Both the position numbers and the translations under genes were made by a program. From Bacteroidales bacterium (GTDB taxonomy: Bacteria; Bacteroidota; Bacteroidia; Bacteroidales; UBA932), in contig JAFYIK010000248.1 of assembly GCA_017538685.1 (NCBI GenBank), forward strand, positions 1 to 7,432: 7,432 nt of DNA, given 5' to 3'. This document shows positions 1 to 5,561 of this stretch, piece after piece. Numbering within the stretch: position 1 is the stretch's first letter; the number at the start of each line of letters is the position of its first letter. The notes beneath the pieces were generated by a model that saw only the letters and a list, made by a program, of their open reading frames with translations, did not search any database and was not told where the DNA came from.

Positions 1-83
1 CACGGTGTCGCGAGAGTGCCGCGCTCGCAAATCAAAGCCCCTGAACTCGCGCGCGTCAGGAATAGTTGAGAGGGATTTTTGCG

Positions 84-112
84 AAGGAAAGGTCAAAGTT
101 CCTTTGAACTTT
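84..112 (+). other. Small inverted repeat region with competing hairpins
   Basis: AAAGTTC (95-101) and GAACTTT (106-112) form a perfect 7-bp stem around a 4-nt loop, followed by one more T. The same bases can pair in other ways: AAGGAA (84-89) with TTCCTT (99-104), or CAAAG (94-98) with CTTTG (102-106). The stems are A/T-rich and the T run is only four bases (110-113), so a functional terminator is doubtful. It could be the weak end of an upstream transcript or simply low-complexity sequence. Confidence 0.3.
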
Positions 113-184
113 TCAAGCAAAAACCCGAAAAGCCGCTCCGGCGTTAGCCCCGGTAGCCCGCTCGCATCCGAATCCGTCCGAAGC

Positions 185-388
185 GGCGCCAAAACGGGTA
201 AAATGAGCGCCGGCGAATGGGAAATGCACTCATTCGGCGCCACAATAGCCCGAAACAGCGCCAAATGGAGGGAAAGCACCTCATTCGGCGCCAAAAAGTG
301 CGGGAATAGCGCCGGGGAGAGAGAAAACGACCAGTTAGGCGCCAAACAAGGCAGAAATAGCGCCGGGGAGGCGGAAGAGAAGGGCGGA
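185..388. repeat. Degenerate 51-bp tandem repeat, about four copies
   Basis: The palindrome GGCGCC occurs at 185, 236, 287 and 338, exactly 51 bp apart each time. A second core, AGCGCC, occurs at 206, 257, 308 and 359, always 21 bp after the first. By hand count adjacent units are about 59-67% identical with no insertions or deletions. The last two units share a 12-bp block that starts with the second core (308-319 and 359-370). The first two share an 8-bp block CTCATTCG or near it just before the next GGCGCC. A trace of a further degraded unit may precede position 185, but nothing recognisable continues after 388. Because 51 is 17 codons, the + strand frame through the array reads a 17-residue repeat with a Gly-Ala-Lys start and an Asn-Ser-Ala-Gly-Glu centre. 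The function is unknown to me. Its position directly upstream of the dcw operon promoter is notable but may be coincidental. Confidence 0.85.
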
Positions 389-413
389 GGGGATGGGGCG
401 GGAGGCCGGCGGT

Positions 414-453
414 AAAAAAATGTAAAAAGTGGGAATAAAATGGAAAAATTGTT
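414..453 (+). promoter_or_regulatory. Candidate MraZ operator (A-rich TG/TGGG repeats)
   Basis: An A-rich stretch carries TG-containing elements that start with T at 421, 430, 441 and 450, so spaced 9, 11 and 9 bp, about one helical turn. The two best copies are AAAGTGGG (426-433) and AAAATGGA (437-444). Known MraZ operators upstream of mraZ are series of TGGG or AAAGTG-type direct repeats spaced about 10 bp, so the motif, position and periodicity fit autoregulation by the MraZ encoded just downstream. The copies are imperfect and the spacing is not strictly 10, so this is an inference. The site lies where the -33 region of the promoter would be, which would suit control of polymerase access. 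Confidence 0.45.
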
Positions 454-454
454 A

Positions 455-462
455 TAACTTTG
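455..462 (+). promoter_or_regulatory. Bacteroidota-type -7 promoter element for the mraZ operon
   Basis: TAACTTTG matches the TAnnTTTG consensus of the primary sigma factor in Bacteroidota exactly. It lies 25 nt before the mraZ ATG, which would give a start of transcription around 468-470 and a short leader of roughly 20 nt. No clear TTTG -33 element is seen about 20 bp upstream; that place is taken by the A-rich TG repeats. This is the only good promoter match I found at the head of the operon. Confidence 0.65.
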
Positions 463-487
463 TCACACTTGCGTATAAGAATAGTTT

Positions 488-934
488 ATGATCACATTCA
501 TCGGCGAATACATCTCGAGAGTGGACGACAGGGGCAGATTGGTGCTCCCGGCGCCCCTCAAGGGCTGTCTGCCGGCGGGTGGAGATATGAGGTTCGTCGT
601 GAAAAAGAGCATCTACGACGATTGCCTGGAGATGTACACTTTCGAAGAGTGGGCCCGGCAGTCGGAGAAGGTGAAAGACGGCCTCAACTTCTTCAACCCC
701 AAGCACGTACAGTTCTGGAGGGAGTATATGCGCGACCGCGATGTGGTCGAACCGGATTCGAAATTGGGCAGAATCTCAATCTCCCGGAATCTTCTTGACG
801 CAATCGGTGTGAACAAAGAGGTCGTATTCTTTGGCATTGATTTCAAGATAGAGATTTGGGCGAAGGAGAAGTTCGACGCCTCACGTCTGTCTGACGAAAA
901 TTACATTGCCATAGCGGAAAGCCTGTCGAAATAA
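488..934 (+). CDS. mraZ: Transcriptional regulator MraZ
   Basis: 148 residues, the usual length for MraZ, first gene of the dcw cluster. MraZ is a DNA-binding protein of the SpoVT/AbrB fold that forms ring-shaped oligomers and controls its own operon; it also associates with the nucleoid. Two copies of the domain are visible: the first around residues 5-50 with the signature DDRGR (13-17) followed by LVLP, the second around 84-130 with the signature containing LGR (93-95) after Asp90. In the second copy the usual DxxGR is stretched to D-S-K-L-G-R. The ATG at 488 puts the conserved MITFIGEY-like start at the N terminus, with no Shine-Dalgarno but an A/T-rich leader. It ends 12 nt before rsmH. 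The candidate MraZ operator lies 35-75 bp upstream. Identification rests on motifs, length and neighbours and is firm. Confidence 0.95.
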   Translation: MITFIGEYISRVDDRGRLVLPAPLKGCLPAGGDMRFVVKKSIYDDCLEMYTFEEWARQSEKVKDGLNFFNPKHVQFWREYMRDRDVVEPDSKLGRISISRNLLDAIGVNKEVVFFGIDFKIEIWAKEKFDASRLSDENYIAIAESLSK

Positions 935-946
935 AGGCTGAGCGCT

Positions 947-1909
947 ATGTCCGAGTACCACAAACCCGTTCTGCTTAAGGAGAGCGTAGACGCCCTTGTC
1001 ACGGACGCCTGCGGCGCCTATGCCGACGCCACCTTCGGGGGCGGGGGCCACAGCCGCGAGATAATCAGCCGCCTGAAACCCCAGGGAAAGCTCGTCGCAT
1101 TCGACCGCGACGAAGACGCACTCGCGAACGCCATCGACGACCCGCGGTTCACACTCATCCACAACGACTTCAGATTCATCTATAACTATTCCCTCACGGA
1201 AACGGAGGGAGGGTTCGACGGCATCCTGGCCGATCTGGGAGTGTCGTCGCACCAGTTCGACACGGCGGAAAGAGGCTTCTCGTTCCGCTATAGTGCGCCG
1301 CTCGATATGCGAATGAATGTGCAGGGAACAACGACTGCAGCGGACATTGTCAATTCTTATACGCAAGAAGAATTGGAAAAGATTCTTAGGATTTACGGTG
1401 AGGTCGAAGACGCCCGGAAGGTCGCGAAGCTTATCGAAAAAGCCCGCGCCCAGAAGCCGATCGAAACTACCGATGACCTGGACAATGCCATTGCAGCCGC
1501 CCTGCCTTCTTTCGCAGAGCACAAGTACCTCGCGAAGGTCTACCAGGCGCTGCGTATCGAGGTGAATCAGGAAATGCGCTCGCTGGAAAAATTCCTCGAG
1601 GGCACGGCGCTGGCGCTCAAACCCGGCGGACGGCTGGTGGTCATCACCTACCACTCCCTCGAAGACCGTATGGTGAAAAATTTCATCAAAGCCGGCAACA
1701 TCGACGGCGAAGTCATCCGCGACGTATTCGGACGAACCGACTGTCCGTTCGAGGCCGTCAACCGCAAACCCATCCTCCTCGCAGAGGACGAAATCGCGGT
1801 CAACACCCGCGCCCGCAGCGCCAAACTACGAGTCGCCCAGCGGGTCGGAAGGAGCGAAGCGACTGGAGTCCTCGGAGAGGGAGCGGCTGTTCGCAAGAAA
1901 AGGAGATAG
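947..1909 (+). CDS. rsmH: 16S rRNA (cytosine-1402-N4)-methyltransferase RsmH
   Basis: 320 residues, typical of RsmH (also called MraW). The enzyme uses S-adenosylmethionine to methylate N4 of C1402 in the decoding centre of 16S rRNA. Conserved features visible: the N-terminal HKPVLL (5-10), the SAM-binding loop DATFGGGGHS (27-36), the acidic strand end AFDRD (51-55), DLGVSS (96-101), RGFSF (109-113), LDMRM (119-123), a helical insert domain at about 125-210 with QALRIEVN (200-207), and KPGGRLVVITYHSLEDR (225-241). The C-terminal 20 or so residues are basic and variable (ending RKKRR). A weak AAAGG lies nine nt or so before the ATG. It starts 12 nt after mraZ and stops 4 nt before the ftsL-like gene, as expected for the standard mraZ-rsmH-ftsL order. 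No key motif is missing. Confidence 0.97.
   Translation: MSEYHKPVLLKESVDALVTDACGAYADATFGGGGHSREIISRLKPQGKLVAFDRDEDALANAIDDPRFTLIHNDFRFIYNYSLTETEGGFDGILADLGVSSHQFDTAERGFSFRYSAPLDMRMNVQGTTTAADIVNSYTQEELEKILRIYGEVEDARKVAKLIEKARAQKPIETTDDLDNAIAAALPSFAEHKYLAKVYQALRIEVNQEMRSLEKFLEGTALALKPGGRLVVITYHSLEDRMVKNFIKAGNIDGEVIRDVFGRTDCPFEAVNRKPILLAEDEIAVNTRARSAKLRVAQRVGRSEATGVLGEGAAVRKKRR
1899..1906 (+). promoter_or_regulatory. Strong Shine-Dalgarno before the ftsL-like gene
   Basis: AAAGGAGA sits 7-8 nt before the ATG at 1914 and overlaps the last codons and stop of rsmH. It is the only near-consensus Shine-Dalgarno in the window. The other starts have none or only weak ones, as is usual in Bacteroidota. 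It supports 1914 as the true start of the small downstream gene. Confidence 0.5.
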
Positions 1910-1913
1910 AATT

Positions 1914-2267
1914 ATGGAGCAGGAGAGAAAATTCAGGTTATCGGACATAGGGCAGTTGCTGAAGAACAGCGTCAAGGCCATCTTCGAGGGAGAGTTTCTC
2001 CTCCGACTGAAGATCGGGCGCTACTTCATCAACATAGTGGCCGTGTTCATAGTGATCACCTTCACGATCTATATCAGCCTGCTGATAGACAACACGCTGA
2101 CCAAGGTTGAACGAGGCAGAACCGTGATCGCGGAGCAGGAAGCGATAATCGCGATGCGCACCTATGAACTCTCCTCGCTGACCAGAAGAAGCGGAGCGGA
2201 GAAGCACCTGGCAGAACTGGGGTCGACATTAAGGGAGGCGGAGAAACCGCCGATAGTATTAAAGTAA
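1914..2267 (+). CDS. FtsL-like cell division protein
   Basis: 117 residues with the layout of a small bitopic division protein: a basic and amphipathic cytoplasmic N-terminal part (1-37), one membrane segment at about 38-58 (rich in Ile, Val, Phe), and a C-terminal part on the periplasmic side (59-117) rich in Glu, Arg and Leu that looks like a short coiled coil. In this place of the dcw cluster, between rsmH and ftsI, Bacteroidota carry an FtsL-like protein. FtsL with its partners recruits and activates FtsI and FtsW at the septum. Sequence alone is weakly conserved in this family, so the call depends on topology and position; older annotation of such proteins as methyltransferases is a carry-over from the neighbour. 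Its TAA overlaps the ftsI ATG by one base (TAATG), which suggests translational coupling. Confidence 0.8.
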   Translation: MEQERKFRLSDIGQLLKNSVKAIFEGEFLLRLKIGRYFINIVAVFIVITFTIYISLLIDNTLTKVERGRTVIAEQEAIIAMRTYELSSLTRRSGAEKHLAELGSTLREAEKPPIVLK

Positions 2268-4189
2268 TGGCAGAAGAAACGAAACAGGAAACCAGAAAGA
2301 GGGACAGGATCAGCTACGCGCTGTACCTGTACTACCTCCTGATGCTTCTCGTGGGGATATTCCTCGCGGGCAGGTTCCTGTATCTCAAAGTCTTCTGGAG
2401 GCCGGACGCGGAGATAGAGAAGAAACTCACGCAGCCCATACGCAAGGTAAACCTGGCGCCCACGCGCGGGTGCATCCTGGCCGCGGACGGCCGACCCATA
2501 GCGATGTCGTACCCCCGCTACCAGCTCTTCATCGACCCGTTGGCCCGCAAGGGCGACTATGACAAGATGAAACCCGAGGTCCGCGACTCCTGCATCCGGC
2601 TGTGGAAAGAAAACGCCGCCGGCTTCGCCCAAGGCCTCGCGGTGGTTTTCCCCGACCATAGCGCCGACTACTTCCGCACCCGCCTATGGGCCGCGTTCGA
2701 CCAGGGCAGCCACTTCCGTATGATAGGCAAGCCTATCGAAAAGGAGCAGCTCGAGTTCCTGAAGAGTTACCCCCTGATTAGGGACGGCCGCTACCTTGGC
2801 GGCGTGTGGTGGGAGGACGTGCCCACCCGCCGCTATCCCTACGGCTCGCTCGCCAAGCGCACGATAGGCAGCGTGGTCGAAAATGCCGACGGCGCCTACT
2901 ACAGCGGCATCGACGGCAAGTACAATTACGTCCTGCACGGCGAGCCCGGCCGCTATTATATGAAGAAGACGGACAACGGCTACGTCCGCGACTACGACAG
3001 CACCTACGTGAAAGCTGTCAACGGCCTGGACATCCGCACCACGCTGAACATAGACTACCAGGACATCGCCGACAAACTGCTCCGCAAGTACGTGGAGCCG
3101 GAAGACGACCTGGAGGCGGCGTGCTTCGTGCTGATGGACGTGAAGACGGGCGCGGTCAAGACTATGGTCAACCTCTCCCGCGGCATCAGCGGCACGGGCC
3201 TGTTCGGCGAGAACGAAAGCGTGGCCGTAATGCGCCGCGGCGAGCCCGGCTCGGTGTTCAAGATCACCACCCTGATGACCTGCATCGAAGACGGAATAGT
3301 CACTTCCGCAAACCAGACGATTCCCGCGAAGGACGGCCTCGTGCAGGTGGACGGCTACCAGAAGATGTGGCCCGCCGACAAACACATCAAGGACTACATA
3401 GCGAAATACCACACCAGCAACATCCCTCTCTGGTACTGCGTGAAGCTCTCCTCCAACAACGCGTTCAGGTATCTCGCGGTCAATTACTACAAAGACAAGC
3501 CCGAAGACTTCATCGCCAGGCTGCACACCTACAACCTCGGCAAGTCGTTCGACTTCGATGTCTACGAGCCGATCACGACCCCTACGCTGAAGTATCCCAC
3601 GGACGAGAAGTGGTCGAAGGCCGACCTCGGACAGATAGGAATGGGTTACACGGTGAGCGTGACTCCTATGCACGTGCTGGCCTACTACAACGCCATCGCC
3701 AACGGCGGAAAGATGATGAAACCCTACCTGGTGGAAGACATCGAGCAGGACGGCAAGATAATCGAGAAACTGGGCCCGTCGGTGCTGAACGCCAGCATCT
3801 GCAAGCCGGAGACTGCGAAGCTGCTCACCGAGATGCTCTGCCACGTGACCGTCTACGACGAAAACCCGAAGATGAGAGGCACGGCGTGGAGACTCTCGCA
3901 GATTGCGGACAAGGTCAAGGTGGCCGGCAAGACCGGCACGGCGGACGTCTACACCAACGGCCGCTACATCCAGGCAAACGGCGCGCGCAAGCAGCAGGGA
4001 ATGTTCGTGGGCTTCTTCCCCGCCGAGGACCCGCAGTACACGGTGATCTGCGTCGTCTACTCCAAGATATCCGAGAAAGAGTTCGCCGGAGGAGTCATCC
4101 CGGCGAGCGTGATCAGAGACTTTATAAAGGAAATATATAATATAGATCCATACTGGAATGAAACTGTCGAAGCTGATTCAAGGCCTTGA
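2267..4189 (+). CDS. ftsI: Septal class B penicillin-binding protein, transpeptidase FtsI
   Basis: 640 residues. FtsI (PBP3) cross-links peptide stems of new septal peptidoglycan, working with the FtsW glycosyltransferase. The short basic cytoplasmic N terminus is followed by one membrane anchor (about 18-40). A pedestal domain follows, with the class B signature RGCILAADG (67-75) and a long central region to about 260. The transpeptidase domain covers about 280-630. All three active-site motifs are present: S329-V-F-K332 with the nucleophilic serine, S395-S-N397, and K555-T-G557. The protein ends about 80 residues after KTG, without a PASTA domain, which many Bacteroidota FtsI proteins carry at the C terminus. 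It overlaps ftsL-like by one base and murE by 32 nt. No Shine-Dalgarno is visible, so coupling to the upstream gene is likely. Assignment as the division PBP rather than the elongation PBP2 rests on its place between ftsL-like and murE. Confidence 0.95.
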   Translation: MAEETKQETRKRDRISYALYLYYLLMLLVGIFLAGRFLYLKVFWRPDAEIEKKLTQPIRKVNLAPTRGCILAADGRPIAMSYPRYQLFIDPLARKGDYDKMKPEVRDSCIRLWKENAAGFAQGLAVVFPDHSADYFRTRLWAAFDQGSHFRMIGKPIEKEQLEFLKSYPLIRDGRYLGGVWWEDVPTRRYPYGSLAKRTIGSVVENADGAYYSGIDGKYNYVLHGEPGRYYMKKTDNGYVRDYDSTYVKAVNGLDIRTTLNIDYQDIADKLLRKYVEPEDDLEAACFVLMDVKTGAVKTMVNLSRGISGTGLFGENESVAVMRRGEPGSVFKITTLMTCIEDGIVTSANQTIPAKDGLVQVDGYQKMWPADKHIKDYIAKYHTSNIPLWYCVKLSSNNAFRYLAVNYYKDKPEDFIARLHTYNLGKSFDFDVYEPITTPTLKYPTDEKWSKADLGQIGMGYTVSVTPMHVLAYYNAIANGGKMMKPYLVEDIEQDGKIIEKLGPSVLNASICKPETAKLLTEMLCHVTVYDENPKMRGTAWRLSQIADKVKVAGKTGTADVYTNGRYIQANGARKQQGMFVGFFPAEDPQYTVICVVYSKISEKEFAGGVIPASVIRDFIKEIYNIDPYWNETVEADSRP

Positions 4190-5558
4190 CGCCGAGATAC
4201 TCGCCGGGACTCCGGAAACTGAAATCTCGAGCGTGTGCTGCGACTCCAGAAAAGCCGCGGCCGGGGCATTGTTCATAGCCGTCAAGGGCACCGCCCTGGA
4301 TGGCCGAAGCTTTGTCGGCGACGCGCTCGGCAGAGGCGCGGTCGCGGCCGTGGAAACCGGCCGCGAAGGCCTCGCCGCTCTCGCCGACCGCTTCTTCGGC
4401 CACCCCTCCGGCGCCCTGAAACTCGTGGGCATCACCGGCACCAACGGCAAAACCACCACCGTCACCCTGCTCTACAACCTCTTCAGGGCAATGGGCTACG
4501 AATGCGGCCTGCTTTCGACTATCGCCAACTACGTGGGCAGTGAAAAATCCGAGACCGCGAACACCACGGCCGACCCCGTCACCATCAACTCGCTTATGGC
4601 GGAGATGGTTGCGAAAGGCTGCGAATACTGCTTTATGGAGGTCAGCTCCATCGGAGTGGAGCAGCACCGCACGGACTTCCTGGATTTCAACGTGGGAATC
4701 TTCTCGAACCTCACCCACGACCATCTCGACTACCACAAAACGGTGGCCGAGTACCTCCGCTGCAAGAAACTCTTCTTCGACAACCTGCCGAAGGGAGCGA
4801 CCGCAATCACCAACATCGACGACAAACACGGCCTCGTGATGGTGCAGAACACCAAAGCCGATGTCGTCACCTATTCGACCCGCAGCGGCGCGGACCACAC
4901 CTGCAAGATAATGGAGCAGAGCATCGACGGTATGCTCCTGAAGATCGACGGCACCGAAGTGTGGACACGCCTGGTGGGCGAACACAATGCCTACAACATT
5001 CTCGCTATCTACAGCGCGGCGCTTGCTCTCGGCGCGGGCAAAGAAGAAGCCCTCGTCGGAATCAGCAAGCTCCAGTCGGCTCCGGGGCGCCTCGAGACGC
5101 TGCGCGGGCCGCAGGGGAAAACGGTGGTTATAGACTACGCCCATACCCCTGATGCGCTGGAGAATGTGCTGAAGACCCTCCGCCAGGTGGAGCCGGACCA
5201 CGAACTGGTGTGCGTGTTCGGCTGCGGCGGCGACCGCGACCGCACGAAGCGCCCGGAGATGGCCGCGATAGCGGAGCAGTATGCGGACCGCGTCTTCGTG
5301 ACGGCCGACAACAGCCGCACCGAACGCACGGAAGACATTATGGCCGAAATCGTGACCGGTTTCTCGCCGAAGGGCCGCCTCAAAGCCCTCTGCATAGCCG
5401 ACCGCGCAGAGGCTATCAGAGCCGCCATCACAATGTCGCAGAGCCCCTGCACCATACTGCTCGCAGGCAAGGGCCACGAAGACTATCAAGTAGTAGGAAC
5501 CGAAAAAGTCCACTTCGACGAGCACGAAGTGGTCGATGAAATATTCAAACAACTGTAA
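4158..5558 (+). CDS. murE: UDP-MurNAc-L-Ala-D-Glu ligase MurE (probably meso-diaminopimelate-adding)
   Basis: 466 residues, slightly short but within the MurE range. This cytoplasmic ATP-dependent ligase adds the third residue to the peptidoglycan stem peptide. N-terminal UDP-binding domain: DSR (29-31) and LFIAVKG (38-44). Central ATPase domain: P-loop GITGTNGKTT (91-100), TTADP (136-140), EVSS (161-164), NLTHDHLDYH (184-193) and Lys203, the likely carbamylated lysine. C-terminal domain: HNAYN (276-280), PGRLE (309-313), DYAHTPDAL (326-334), GGDRDRTKRPEM (357-368) and GKGHEDYQ (437-444). The diaminopimelate motif, normally DNPR, reads DNSR (384-387); Asn and Arg are kept, so diaminopimelate use is still the best guess. 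The usual His after EVSS is Ile165. The ATG at 4158, inside ftsI, is chosen because it gives the family's MKL-type start and the next in-frame ATG is more than 100 codons away. It ends 3 nt before mraY. Confidence 0.95.
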   Translation: MKLSKLIQGLDAEILAGTPETEISSVCCDSRKAAAGALFIAVKGTALDGRSFVGDALGRGAVAAVETGREGLAALADRFFGHPSGALKLVGITGTNGKTTTVTLLYNLFRAMGYECGLLSTIANYVGSEKSETANTTADPVTINSLMAEMVAKGCEYCFMEVSSIGVEQHRTDFLDFNVGIFSNLTHDHLDYHKTVAEYLRCKKLFFDNLPKGATAITNIDDKHGLVMVQNTKADVVTYSTRSGADHTCKIMEQSIDGMLLKIDGTEVWTRLVGEHNAYNILAIYSAALALGAGKEEALVGISKLQSAPGRLETLRGPQGKTVVIDYAHTPDALENVLKTLRQVEPDHELVCVFGCGGDRDRTKRPEMAAIAEQYADRVFVTADNSRTERTEDIMAEIVTGFSPKGRLKALCIADRAEAIRAAITMSQSPCTILLAGKGHEDYQVVGTEKVHFDEHEVVDEIFKQL

Positions 5559-5561
5559 GAG

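Larger units (their letters stand above)
1..454. other. Upstream intergenic region without a convincing gene
   Basis: This stretch precedes the mraZ promoter. A reading frame on the + strand is open from the window edge (possible GTG at position 5) to a TAA at 413-415. Its product would be very rich in Arg, Lys, Ser and Gly, has no recognisable domain, no membrane segment and no plausible hydrophobic core, and its second half simply follows the 51-bp repeat. I therefore do not call it a gene, although the 3' end of an upstream gene that starts outside the window cannot be excluded. The region contains, in order, overlapping small inverted repeats near 84-112, the tandem repeat at 185-388, a purine-rich G-heavy stretch at 365-405 and an A-rich stretch at 414-451. 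I see no tRNA, no rRNA, no CRISPR-type repeat and no good intrinsic terminator. Confidence 0.6.

Noticed and set aside
185..388. CRISPR array
   Set aside because: The units are diverged over their whole length with only two 6-bp cores kept. There are no identical repeats separated by unique spacers and no cas genes in view.
361..420. Possible intrinsic terminator: CGCCGG (361-366) can pair with CCGGCG (406-411), followed by a run of seven A
   Set aside because: The loop would be about 39 nt, and the tail on the + strand is A and not T. On the - strand the T run would precede the stem, so it does not work there either.
881..1654. Long open frame on the - strand opposite rsmH
   Set aside because: It lies wholly opposite the well-supported mraZ end and rsmH, has no recognisable domain, and is the usual antisense shadow in GC-rich coding DNA.
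2806..4140. Long second frame on the + strand inside ftsI
   Set aside because: The product is dominated by Arg, His and Gln, as expected of a frame-shifted GC-rich gene, while the ftsI frame contains all three transpeptidase motifs.
4122..5552. Very long open frame (476 codons) on the - strand opposite murE
   Set aside because: It mirrors murE almost end to end. Its composition (many His, Val, Arg, Ala) is typical of an antisense frame of a real gene, and MurE motifs on the + strand are clear.
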